A stretch of 33,650 bases of DNA, taken from contig JASHRN010000163.1 in assembly GCA_030037335.1 (NCBI GenBank), positions 1-33,650 on the forward strand. Direction: 5' to 3'. The position numbers and the translations under genes are program-made. The notes below the pieces were generated by a model. It worked only from the letters and a program-made list of their open reading frames with translations. It was not told the origin of the DNA and made no database searches. Of this stretch, positions 25,183-33,514 are shown one piece after another; position 1 is the first letter of the stretch; every line of letters begins with the position of its first letter. This DNA is from Candidatus Acidiferrales bacterium (lineage in GTDB: Bacteria > Acidobacteriota > Terriglobia > Acidiferrales > UBA7541).

Positions 25183-27597
25183 TCAGTGAATCGGGCTTGC
25201 CGGTGGCCGATCTTGTCGAGTTAGGCGCCCGATCGGCTTCTGCCAGGGTTCGATAGTCCCCAGAGCGATCCGCAGAACTTCGTCCACGCTATGAACGAAA
25301 TGTACTTTCAGATCGCCAAGTAAATTCTCCGGCAAATCCTCCTTCACGTTCGGTTCATTCTCCGCGGGAAGAATCACTTCGCGAATGCCCGCTCGTTTCG
25401 CGCCGAGAACCTTTTCCTTGATTCCGCCCACCGGCAACACCACTCCGCTCAGGGAAATCTCGCCGGTCATCGCCACGCGCGGTCGTACCGGATGGCCGCT
25501 CAGCAAACTCACCAGCGCTGTGACCATCGCTACTCCGGCTGATGGACCATCCTTGGGAATGGCTCCCGACGGCACGTGAATGTGCAGGTCCTGCTTGCGG
25601 AAGAAATCGGGATCGATTCCATAAGTGGCCGCATTCGCACGCACCCAGGAGAGCGCAGCCCTCATCGATTCCTGCATGACCTCTCCTAGATGGCCCGTCA
25701 TAGTGAATTGCTTGCCTCCGCGCATGCTGCTGGCTTCGATGAATACGATGTCCCCGCCTGCAGGAGTCCATACGAGTCCAACCGAAACACCAGGCCGCGC
25801 TACGCGCTCCTCGACCTCGCGTTCGACGTGGACTTTCGGCACACCAAGAGTTTCCCGGACAACTTCAGGCGTGACCACCAGTTTATCGGTTTTTCCATCA
25901 GCAATTCGTCGCGCCTGCTTGCGAACCATGGTTGCAATTTCGCGCTCCAAATTGCGGACACCGGCCTCGCGAGTGTACCCGTGAATGATTTCATGTAGCC
26001 CTTCATCCGCAAACTCAATCTGTTCGCCATCTTTTAGGCCATTTTCCGAGCATTGCCGTGGAATTAGGAACCGCTTCGCGATGTGAATTTTCTCATCTTC
26101 GGTATAGCCCGGAAGCTCAATCACTTCCATACGGTCGCGAAGAGGCTCAGGGATAGGATCCATCCAGTTTGCAGTCGCGATGAAAAGCACTTTCGAGAGA
26201 TCGAACGGCACGTCGAGATAGTGATCGCGAAATGTTGCGTTCTGCTCCGGATCGAGCACTTCCATCAGTGCGGCAGAAGGATCTCCGCGGAAATCGCGTC
26301 CGAGCTTGTCAACCTCGTCAAGCATGCACACAGGATCGTTTGTTTCCGCGCGCCGGATGCCCTGAATGATTTGTCCTGGCAAAGCGCCAATGTAGGTGCG
26401 ACGATGGCCGCGGATTTCCGCTTCGTCGTGCATACCACCGAGTGAGATGCGAACGAATTTCCGCCCTAAGGCCCTGGCAATAGATTTCCCAAGAGAGGTC
26501 TTGCCCACGCCCGGAGGGCCAATGAAGCACAAAATTGGGCCCTTCATCGAAGGCTGCAGCTTCTTTACAGCGAGGTAGTCCAGAATTCGCTGCTTTACCT
26601 TTTCCAGGTCGTAGTGGTCCTCGTCAAGAATGCCTTGTGCTTTTTGAATGTCGATATCTTCCGTACCGGATGATTTTGCCCACGGCAGCGAGGTCATCCA
26701 TTCGAGATAGGTCCTGGAAACCATATATTCGGCTGAAGCTGGAGTCATGCGCGTCAGTCGTTTCAGCTCCCGCTCGCATTCTTTTTTGGCTTCGGCGGGC
26801 ATGCCTGAAGATTCGACCTTTTCGCGCAGTTCCGCGACTTCTGCCTGCGTATCATCTGCATCGCCCAGTTCCTTCTGAATCGCTTTCATCTGTTCGCGCA
26901 GCAGGAATTCGCGCTGAGACTGATTGACTTGCTCCTGTACTTGCTCGTGGATTTTTGCGCGCAGCTCAAGAACTTCTTTCTCTTTCGTAAGCTCGCGAAT
27001 CAGAATTTCCAGCCGTTTCCGAACGCTCGGTGTTTCGAGTAGCTCTTGGCGCAGCAACGTGTTTAACGACGGCAGAGTGCCAGCTACGAAATCCGCGAGT
27101 TGGCTGGGCGACTCGATATTGTTGGCAGCGCCCTGCAAATCGTCAGAAAGTTGGGGTGACCGCGAAACGACATCGCGGAAAAGCTCTTGCGTGTTGCGAT
27201 AGAGCGCAGTGAGCTCCGGCTCAAGTTCGTTCTCTGTGTCCACCAACTCCTCAACGCGGGCGCGCAAGAACGGTTTCAGTCCAATTACTTCATTCACACG
27301 GATGCGCCTGAGGCCTTCAAGAAAAACGACAACGTTGCTGTTTGGTGTGCGCACCATTTTGTGCACTTTGCCCAGAGTGCCAACAGCGTGGAGATCGGTT
27401 CCGACCGGATCCTCAATGCGAGGATCGAGCTGTGCCACAACCCCAAGAATCTTGTCTTCTCCTTGCAGCGAATCGAGCAGCGCCAGAGAGCTATCTCGCC
27501 CTACGGTTAGTGGAATCACAGCGCCAGGGAAGAGCACAGTGTCGCGCAAGGGGAGGATCGGAAGCTCCGGAGGCACTTTGTATGGAGACTTTGGCAT
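25183..27597 (-). CDS. lon: ATP-dependent Lon protease
   Basis: Cytosolic AAA+ protease that unfolds and degrades damaged and regulatory proteins. The ATG at 27597 has AAGGGGA seven bases upstream; the ATG at 27630 would add eleven residues. The 804-residue chain has the LON substrate domain (ELPILPLRDTVLFPGAVIPL), a helical region, Walker A GPPGVGKTS near 355, Walker B VCMLDEVDK, and the LonA serine-lysine dyad: Ser686 in PKDGPSAG and Lys729 in KEKVLGAKRAG. Spacing of 43 residues between the two equals that of E. coli Lon. It is preceded by repeats that may bind a regulator, and followed by a strong terminator. The gene comes after a histidine kinase and a 94-residue gene on the same strand. 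Confidence 0.98.
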   Translation of the reverse strand: MPKSPYKVPPELPILPLRDTVLFPGAVIPLTVGRDSSLALLDSLQGEDKILGVVAQLDPRIEDPVGTDLHAVGTLGKVHKMVRTPNSNVVVFLEGLRRIRVNEVIGLKPFLRARVEELVDTENELEPELTALYRNTQELFRDVVSRSPQLSDDLQGAANNIESPSQLADFVAGTLPSLNTLLRQELLETPSVRKRLEILIRELTKEKEVLELRAKIHEQVQEQVNQSQREFLLREQMKAIQKELGDADDTQAEVAELREKVESSGMPAEAKKECERELKRLTRMTPASAEYMVSRTYLEWMTSLPWAKSSGTEDIDIQKAQGILDEDHYDLEKVKQRILDYLAVKKLQPSMKGPILCFIGPPGVGKTSLGKSIARALGRKFVRISLGGMHDEAEIRGHRRTYIGALPGQIIQGIRRAETNDPVCMLDEVDKLGRDFRGDPSAALMEVLDPEQNATFRDHYLDVPFDLSKVLFIATANWMDPIPEPLRDRMEVIELPGYTEDEKIHIAKRFLIPRQCSENGLKDGEQIEFADEGLHEIIHGYTREAGVRNLEREIATMVRKQARRIADGKTDKLVVTPEVVRETLGVPKVHVEREVEERVARPGVSVGLVWTPAGGDIVFIEASSMRGGKQFTMTGHLGEVMQESMRAALSWVRANAATYGIDPDFFRKQDLHIHVPSGAIPKDGPSAGVAMVTALVSLLSGHPVRPRVAMTGEISLSGVVLPVGGIKEKVLGAKRAGIREVILPAENEPNVKEDLPENLLGDLKVHFVHSVDEVLRIALGTIEPWQKPIGRLTRQDRPPASPIH

Positions 27598-27686
27598 TTT
27601 GTATTCCCCTTTCGAGCCCAAATGAAGCAATGGCCAAAAAAGCCCTGCTCTAATAGATGCGAGCAGACACTCTGTGGTTACTCGTA

Positions 27687-27714
27687 GTTAACATTGTTAT
27701 TGTCAGTTAACATT
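27687..27714. repeat. GTTAACATT direct repeats upstream of lon
   Basis: GTTAACATT occurs at 27687-27695 and 27706-27714, 19 bases apart. Each contains the palindrome GTTAAC, and the first is part of TAACATTGTTA, an inverted repeat (27689-27699). The pair lies 90-117 bases upstream of the lon start, where -10 and upstream elements would be expected. This resembles an operator, but it is not the CIRCE or HspR sequence. Confidence 0.4.
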
Positions 27715-27772
27715 AGCATAAAACACTAAACAACACAACGGCATCGTATCTAATTGAATAAAGATGATTTGA

Positions 27773-28057
27773 TTAAAATAATGGTTTACCGCGTATGATT
27801 ACTTCTCCCTGCGCGATCACATGATCGTCTATTGCGATTCGGTATTTGAATGCTCCCGGCTTGATGCCCGGGCGAGGAGTACCGCTCAGCAAGCGCACCC
27901 CTGGCGGCGCTTGAAACACATTAGAGGAGAAAGGGCAGCGTTGAGGGTCGAATTCCACCCGCAGATTCCCGGTTTGCGACACCCATACGACCTGATCGGC
28001 GTCTTCGATCAACACAATCTCTGGCAAAACGCCCACAAAGACAATCTTTTCTGCCAT
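27773..28057 (-). CDS. Small protein of unknown function, possible cupredoxin-like fold
   Basis: A 94-residue cytosolic-looking protein with no signal peptide. Its beta-rich pattern (VVWVSQTGNLRVEF, then PGVRLLSG, then GAFKYRIAIDDHVIAQGEVIIRG) suggests a small sandwich like cupredoxin-type domains, but the copper ligand set (His, Cys, His, Met) is absent. Similar short proteins occur in Acidobacteria beside regulatory genes, as I recall them, without a known function. It follows the histidine kinase by 91 bases and precedes lon by 175, all on one strand, so it could be co-transcribed with the kinase. A GGGAG site lies about 13 bases before the ATG, somewhat far. Confidence 0.75.
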   Translation of the reverse strand: MAEKIVFVGVLPEIVLIEDADQVVWVSQTGNLRVEFDPQRCPFSSNVFQAPPGVRLLSGTPRPGIKPGAFKYRIAIDDHVIAQGEVIIRGKPLF

Positions 28058-28148
28058 AGGTTAAGCCGCTCCCTTTCGGCATGCAGGTGAGAGACCATAG
28101 CACATTTGCCTATGCCAGGAGATGCGAACCTGTATCCGCTCGCCGCAA

Positions 28149-30191
28149 CTAGCTGATGCGATCACGGACATGGTTCAGCAGTTCGCGCAATCGTGCGAGC
28201 GTGAATGGCTTTGCGAGTATTGGAACGCCCTCCAATTCCGTCGCTGCCCGGTCGGCGTCGGCGAGGTTTCCGGTCATAAGCACGAACCTTTGGGCCAGAT
28301 CAGGTTGGTGCTTTCGCAGTTCGTGAAGCACGGCCAATCCATCGCGTCCCGGCATTTTCAGATCACAGAGCACCGCATCAAATGGGCCCTGGTGGAGCGC
28401 CATTTCAAGCTGATTAGAATCTTGCAGCGTTATTACCCTTCCGTTCGCGAAGCTCAAAGCTTGAACGACAAAACTCAGAATGTCAGCCTCGTCATCTATG
28501 GCGAGGACCCGAACGGAATCAGCGGACGCCATCGAAAATCCCGGATGCTCATTTTCTTCCCTTGTCTTGCACGGCGCGGGCGCAAGTTTCGCGGCATTCA
28601 GATTTGTCTCGATCTGCGATTCATTGATCGCCAAAGGGACGCAAATGCGAAATGCGGTGCCTTTGTTCAATTCACTCTCAACGGCGATCTCCCCTCCGTG
28701 TTGCTCAATGATGCCGTGACACACACTGAGCCCGAGACCGGTTACATGTCGCGACGGTCGAGTTGTGAAAAAAGGATCGAATATATGGTCCCGCATTTCT
28801 TCATTCATCCCGCAGCCGTTGTCCGCGACAGAAAGTAAGCCGTACGCGCCGGAGACCTCGCAATGCAAGGAGATCTCGCCAGATTCCCGATGATCGCGAA
28901 TGGCATGTTCCGCATTCAGCGTCAATTGGAGCATTACTTGGAGTAGTGCGTCATAGTCGCCCTTAATCCAGATGGGTTTTTCGGCCCGGCAGTATTCCTG
29001 GCGAATGTTGTTCGCCGCCAGTTGGTAACTTCTTAATTCGAGCAACCGATCAGGGATGCTGCGCAGATCGAGGCGGTGCAGTTGCTGCGGCGTGCGGCGT
29101 GCGAATTGGCATAGATTCGCGACGAGATGCTTCAGGCGCAGCGCTTCGTCGCGCATGGTTCGGACTTGATTACGGACGGTGTCGCTCAGTTTGTCGTTGG
29201 CCAAAACGATTTCGCTGAAACCCAGGATCGAAGTCAGTGGGTTATTAATTTCGTGTGCTACGCCTGAAACAAGCTGCCCCAATGATGCGAGCTTGGCGGC
29301 TCGCAATAAATCTTTTTGGGCTGCTTCCAGTTGCATAGCCCGCTGGCGGGCCTTCTCTTCCAGCGAAGTGCGCATATCGCGCAATTCTGCTGACATGGTC
29401 AGAAACGCGGCGGTAACGGAGCCGAGCTCGACGTTAGATGGAACAGTTCCCTGCACATCGAGGTTACCGCGCTTCACTTCGAGAACCATTCGGTGAAGAC
29501 GGTCCAGCGGATCCCAGATGTGCAATTGGTGTGAATGACGGAACCATATCATTACGACTACAGGAAACAGCCCGAGTACCAGGAGCACGGCACGGAGGAC
29601 GCGTGTGTAAACCGCCAAACGATCTGTGGCGCTCTGCAATCTGTCAAATTGCGCTTGCGCAGTGGCGCTGAGAGCTTTGCGAACGGCCAATTCCCGCACG
29701 GGAATTTCTGCCAGCGCCGCCTCGTTCGCCAGCTTCCCGGGCGGCGCAGCAACGAGTCGATCCGTTGAGCTCAGAATTGCTGTTTCGAGCTGCGCTAGAT
29801 TTTTTGCATCCTGCTGATCCGCATCCGTGATGGATGTCTCGGTGTTCTGTTTCACGAATTGGCGCAGTTCAATCGAGTAGTTTCCGTATTGCTGCAGGAG
29901 GGCTGGGTCCTTTGAGTCATAGTATCGCCAGAACGCGAGCACAGTTCCGTCAAATGCCTCGTGAATTTTCGAATGCAGGGCGATCTGCTGGTGCAGGTCT
30001 TCCACTCCGGAAGAAAATTGCGAGCGAATCAGGACACTGAGGACGAGGGCGCCGCTCATCAGAAACAAGGCAAGGAGTACTGTTGCAGCTTCCATTAAAA
30101 TGAAGCGACTCTGAAGGGAACATGGTTTTGGAACGGAAGCTGTTCGTTTTCCAATGAGTTGTCGCTCAGCGGTGTGTGGAAAAACTTCCAT
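28149..30191 (-). CDS. Hybrid sensor histidine kinase with C-terminal receiver domain
   Basis: A 680-residue inner-membrane sensor kinase. Two spans (about 33-55 and 199-217) bracket a periplasmic sensor region of about 140 residues, mostly helical (four-helix-bundle-like). A HAMP linker follows (218-272), then a coiled coil, the HisKA domain with phospho-acceptor His313 in VAHEINNPL, and an HATPase with N-box Asn426, DNGCGM at 457-462 and the GTAF box at 511-514. A linker leads to a receiver (560-675) with DDEAD, phospho-acceptor Asp610 in CDLKMPG and Lys661 in AKPF. No partner response regulator with an output domain is adjacent, so output may pass through another protein. The ATG has no clear ribosome site; ATG at 30095 would remove the N-terminal tail. 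Confidence 0.93.
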   Translation of the reverse strand: MEVFPHTAERQLIGKRTASVPKPCSLQSRFILMEAATVLLALFLMSGALVLSVLIRSQFSSGVEDLHQQIALHSKIHEAFDGTVLAFWRYYDSKDPALLQQYGNYSIELRQFVKQNTETSITDADQQDAKNLAQLETAILSSTDRLVAAPPGKLANEAALAEIPVRELAVRKALSATAQAQFDRLQSATDRLAVYTRVLRAVLLVLGLFPVVVMIWFRHSHQLHIWDPLDRLHRMVLEVKRGNLDVQGTVPSNVELGSVTAAFLTMSAELRDMRTSLEEKARQRAMQLEAAQKDLLRAAKLASLGQLVSGVAHEINNPLTSILGFSEIVLANDKLSDTVRNQVRTMRDEALRLKHLVANLCQFARRTPQQLHRLDLRSIPDRLLELRSYQLAANNIRQEYCRAEKPIWIKGDYDALLQVMLQLTLNAEHAIRDHRESGEISLHCEVSGAYGLLSVADNGCGMNEEMRDHIFDPFFTTRPSRHVTGLGLSVCHGIIEQHGGEIAVESELNKGTAFRICVPLAINESQIETNLNAAKLAPAPCKTREENEHPGFSMASADSVRVLAIDDEADILSFVVQALSFANGRVITLQDSNQLEMALHQGPFDAVLCDLKMPGRDGLAVLHELRKHQPDLAQRFVLMTGNLADADRAATELEGVPILAKPFTLARLRELLNHVRDRIS

Positions 30192-30716
30192 GGCAATAGC
30201 AACGCAACTGTGAGGCCAATCAGATTAGCCCTATGACACAGAGGAAGACGGACTTGCGCTAAATTGTGCAGTCGAAAGAGCAAAAGTGAAGTAGCCATTG
30301 GGACACATCTGTTCCGGCTCGGAACAGGAAGCACATGCCCATAGGCCAAGAGATAAAAACCACAAAACTTTGTCGCTCCGTCCTAATTCGTGGGTGAATA
30401 TTTTCTCCGTCCCAATCACATTTCCGCTGAGCTAGTAATCAAGGATTTGACGAAGTGAGTTTGAGTCAGGAGCTGTAAAGCTTGTATTTACAATAGAGTA
30501 CCAAGTCCCAGAGTACTATATCCTTGGGCCGTTCGCCTTATTGTCGTGACTTAAAGCTGTTTCTAGAATTCCTGCGCCGGGTGGAAGGATGTGCTGCGGG
30601 GACGAACGGTTCTGAGAAGAGCCGAGGCCGCCTCCACCCGAGCTAAAGCCCGCCTGTCGCCATCTGTATTGCCTCCGCTGACAGGTCGGCGCTTTGGAAA
30701 TGCCCTTTTCGGTTGT
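30192..30716. other. Gene-free stretch between kinase and lipoprotein genes
   Basis: No convincing gene is seen here. A short GTG-started frame at 30231-30419 (minus) lacks a ribosome site. The right part (30578-30640) holds a nested hairpin described separately. The palindrome TTGTA-TT-TACAA (30482-30493) and AGAGTAC twice (30495-30501, 30510-30516) lie about 300 bases upstream of the kinase and could mark regulatory sites. Near the right end CCTGTC (30653-30658) pairs with GACAGG, 18 bases on, at the 3' side of the lipoprotein gene. Confidence 0.6.
30578..30640 (+). other. Nested hairpin, possible structured RNA or extragenic repeat
   Basis: Read on the plus strand, CGGGTGGA (30578-30585) pairs with TCCACCCG (30633-30640), GCGG (30596-30599) with CCGC (30628-30631), and an inner hairpin GGTTCT-GAGA-AGAGCC (30608-30623) has a GNRA-type GAGA loop. 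No T-run follows and no gene starts downstream on that strand, so a riboswitch is not supported. It may be a repeated extragenic palindrome beyond the lipoprotein gene. The assigned strand rests only on the loop. Confidence 0.35.
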
Positions 30717-33101
30717 CTAGAACGTTGAGAATGCAAGGAAGAGGTCAGGGTAGCCGTTGAGGTCGTTATTCACCAAATTACTCGCGGCCGAATAGAACGC
30801 TACAATCGTTCCATTGCCGTTGATTACGGGGGTGGCAGAGGCTCCATTCGCCGCCACCAGCACGGCAGGGATGCTTACCAGTGCGGAAGTTGCGCTGCAC
30901 GAACTGCTCTGGCCCAAACAACTGTTCCTCACATAGATATTCTCCAGCCCATTCACATTAGTCGATACGAGATTGCTCGCCTGCGACGCGAACGCGACAT
31001 ACTGGCCGGTATTCTCGATGCTTGGGTTCTCGCTCAACGCATTTCCGGGCGTCGAACCGTCCGTCGCGACGGAGATGAGCACATTCTGAGGCGTGCATCC
31101 CGTCGGCGCTCCCTCGCATGTATCTCTCTCATAGATTTCCTGCACGCCGCCGGAAGCGGCCCCGAGAACTGTTGCTGTCGAGGCGAAGGCGATGACCCGG
31201 CCGTCGGGAGTCATTGCGGGCTCAATGCTCGCGCCGTCGGCCGGCGTCGTTCCGTCCGGTGTCGATATCAATTGCGGAGGACTTGTCGTACATCCTTTGG
31301 TGATACCGATGCAAAGACCCGCGCGATAAATTTCCGCGGCGCCTGTTGTCCCGCTTACCAGGTTGGTCGCGGTGGAGGCAAATGCGACAAACTGGCCCGT
31401 CTTGCTTGAAACCACCACCGGTTCGAAGCTTGATCCATTCGCGGGCGTTCCGTTTACCGCTGAAACCAGATACGTTTGCGGCATACACGTTGATGGCTGG
31501 CTAAGGCAGGTATCACGAACGTAGATTTCTTGTGCGCCTCCCGTCGGCGTAGCAACCAAGTTAGTGGCCGTCGAGGCAAACGCGACGAACCTTCCTTCAG
31601 TGCTGATGGAAGGTTCAATGGACGGGCCATTTCCTGCGCTGATTCCGTCGCTTCCGATGGACATGAGATTTGTGGTTACAGTGCATCCGCTGGTGGCGGT
31701 AATACATGGATTTGTCGCGAATATCTGGGAAGTTGTTCCATCAAATGCGATTCCGGATACAAGATCAGAAGCCAGCGAAACATACGCGACGATCTCTGCT
31801 CCCGTGGAATTCACCACCGGAGAGAAACTGGGCCCATTAGCGATCACGTTGGCAGCGTTCACGTCCACCAATACTTCCCGCGGTGCACAATCCACGGTAT
31901 CGCCCAAGCATGTGTCACGCACGAAAATATTTGAAGTTCCGTTCGTCAGTGGATTCAGGACTGGCGGTGGGATAAGCGTCGTAGTCTGCAGCAAATTTGT
32001 TGATGACGAGGCATATGCCACATACCTGCCGGTTGTGTCGATCGAAGGACCGACCTGACTGGGTGGGCTCACTCCATCGTTGGCTTGTGCGCCATCCGGA
32101 GCCAAATCCACAAGCGTTGGGAGGCCCGCTCCGGATGTGGCGGGTACGACGGAGAAATACAAAACCTGTGATGCTCCGCCACCCGGAGCGGGATTCTCCA
32201 CTTGTACGGTGTACGTACCCGCCGCAGCAAGATCTCCAGTAGCCAAATCTGCGGTGAGCGAGCCAGAACTCTTGAAAGTTGTAGGCCGGCCTGTGCCGTT
32301 GACCAGCACCTCGCTCCCCAGGTCGAAGCCGCTCCCAGAGACGGTAATCGTCGTGGTCACCGTGGAACCAGCTACAACGCTGAGTGGGCTGACTGAACTT
32401 AGCACCGGGGTTGGATTTACCACATCCAAGGCTACCGTATTCGACAGTCCTCCGCCGGGGGGTTTCAGATTCGGAGCCGGTGGATTCAGCACCGCGATGT
32501 TAATCGGGCCAGTGTTCGACATGTCTGAGGCTTGCAAGGTCACGGTCAATTCGGTGTTGGAAATAAAATTCGTGGTGCGATCTGCACCGTCAACCGTAGC
32601 AATCGATATGCTCGTGCCAGGTACGCCAACGAAGTTTGATCCCAGAATCGTTACGTCGGCAGTTGAGCCGCCCGCAGCAATAGTGTTTGGAGTAAGCGAC
32701 GAAATTTGTGGGACGGGAAGCGCATTCGGATTGATGACGAGCGTCACCGTATTGGATGTTCCTCCGCCCGGTGCTGGCGAGAAAACGGTTACATTGATGC
32801 TCTGCGAAATCGGGATGTCGCTGGGGCTGACCACTGTCGTCAGCTGATTGCTGGAAAGAAATATAGTGTTGCTGCTGCCGTTGCTGAAAACTCTCGGGGT
32901 GCCATTAAATTCAATTTCCGAACTTGGAGCGAATCCGGTGCCGTTCACAGTCAATGTAAACGTCGTGGAGTCTGCTGTGACACTCGCTGGGCTGAGAGAG
33001 GTAATCCCAGGTATGGGGAGATTGATATATTCCTCACAGGATGCAAAAAGCAGGATCCCCAGGAGCAATCCGGTCGTCGTAAGTTTTGTCCGTAGGCTCA
33101 A
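30717..33101 (-). CDS. Lipoprotein with three IPT/TIG domains and a cysteine-paired propeller
   Basis: A 794-residue secreted lipoprotein with lipobox LLFASC and lipid-acceptor Cys22. The start is a TTG at 33101; an in-frame TAA lies six codons upstream and no better codon precedes the lipobox. Three immunoglobulin-like IPT/TIG domains span about 30-124, 129-228 and 230-319 (each with a GxxF and a PGGG-SNTV turn). The rest (330-794) holds seven repeats of about 65 residues ending in VAFASxATNLV-like strands, a TolB/WD40-like propeller. Six loops carry a CX6C pair: 398/405, 466/473, 532/539, 597/604, 662/669 and 728/735. Such pairs probably form disulfides in the periplasm or outside the cell. 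The function is probably binding at the envelope; the ligand is unknown. Confidence 0.88.
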   Translation of the reverse strand: MSLRTKLTTTGLLLGILLFASCEEYINLPIPGITSLSPASVTADSTTFTLTVNGTGFAPSSEIEFNGTPRVFSNGSSNTIFLSSNQLTTVVSPSDIPISQSINVTVFSPAPGGGTSNTVTLVINPNALPVPQISSLTPNTIAAGGSTADVTILGSNFVGVPGTSISIATVDGADRTTNFISNTELTVTLQASDMSNTGPINIAVLNPPAPNLKPPGGGLSNTVALDVVNPTPVLSSVSPLSVVAGSTVTTTITVSGSGFDLGSEVLVNGTGRPTTFKSSGSLTADLATGDLAAAGTYTVQVENPAPGGGASQVLYFSVVPATSGAGLPTLVDLAPDGAQANDGVSPPSQVGPSIDTTGRYVAYASSSTNLLQTTTLIPPPVLNPLTNGTSNIFVRDTCLGDTVDCAPREVLVDVNAANVIANGPSFSPVVNSTGAEIVAYVSLASDLVSGIAFDGTTSQIFATNPCITATSGCTVTTNLMSIGSDGISAGNGPSIEPSISTEGRFVAFASTATNLVATPTGGAQEIYVRDTCLSQPSTCMPQTYLVSAVNGTPANGSSFEPVVVSSKTGQFVAFASTATNLVSGTTGAAEIYRAGLCIGITKGCTTSPPQLISTPDGTTPADGASIEPAMTPDGRVIAFASTATVLGAASGGVQEIYERDTCEGAPTGCTPQNVLISVATDGSTPGNALSENPSIENTGQYVAFASQASNLVSTNVNGLENIYVRNSCLGQSSSCSATSALVSIPAVLVAANGASATPVINGNGTIVAFYSAASNLVNNDLNGYPDLFLAFSTF

Positions 33102-33328
33102 GCCTGTTTTCTTCCCTTAACGCTTGCTCGAATCAACTTTGCGAAAAAACAATCAGAGAGAGTACTAAAGATGACAATTTCGGGCAATTAGGATGCTCCA
33201 CAGTTTTGATATATCGACAGGTCGCCTGGCAGTATTCCAGAATTCATATTTTACTCTCATTTTCAAGAGTTCCTGCGCTTTGCTCTACGGCCCGATTCTG
33301 TGAACCCCTTAATTTTCTTTGCATTGCT

Positions 33329-33468
33329 GGGCATCCCTTTCCGTTTGAGTCTGGTTTTGGACGTGCTTGCTCTCAGGCAGCGGGTCGCACCAAAAAAGTG
33401 CTCAGTAAGTAGCACTCCCGGGGTGATGTCCCAAGGGCTGCGCGAGTTAGTCTAGGCGCAGCCTTTTT
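33329..33468 (+). ncRNA. Candidate structured small RNA of unknown class
   Basis: Stems readable on the plus strand: GGGCATC (33329-33335) pairs with GATG-T-CCC (33425-33432, one bulged T), enclosing a stem TTTTG-gac-GTGC (33355-33366) with GCAC-CAAAA (33387-33395) and a hairpin AGTGCT-8 bases-AGCACT (33397-33416). An intrinsic terminator follows immediately. The 5' end is unknown, and one stem base is shared between the A-rich arm and the hairpin at most. Size (about 140-170 bases) is compatible with several housekeeping RNAs, including 6S RNA, but I recognise no specific consensus. Confidence 0.4.
33436..33468 (+). terminator. Intrinsic terminator with no gene upstream on its strand
   Basis: A perfect 8-base stem GGCTGCGC (33436-33443) and GCGCAGCC (33456-33463) with a 12-base loop leads directly into TTTTT (33464-33468). 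On the minus strand the hairpin is followed by CCTTGGG, not T, so it works only for plus-strand transcription. Since the plus strand has no gene in the preceding 400 bases or in the lipoprotein gene, it most likely ends a non-coding transcript. Confidence 0.88.
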
Positions 33469-33514
33469 GTTATTCCAAAGCTCCATCAGGAGCACCAAGC
33501 GGGAGGTTCACGCA

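Larger units (their letters stand above)
33102..33514. other. Gene-free stretch with likely small-RNA locus
   Basis: No protein gene is supported. The left part (33102-33300) is AT-richer and should contain the promoter of the lipoprotein gene on the minus strand, but no strong -35/-10 pair is clear. The right part (33320-33468) holds several stems and a terminator reading on the plus strand, listed separately. Confidence 0.6.

Noticed and set aside
30231-30419. 62-codon GTG-started frame with a lipobox-like LWACASC
   Set aside because: No ribosome site and an unlikely mature sequence. A real small lipoprotein cannot be excluded, but support is too thin.
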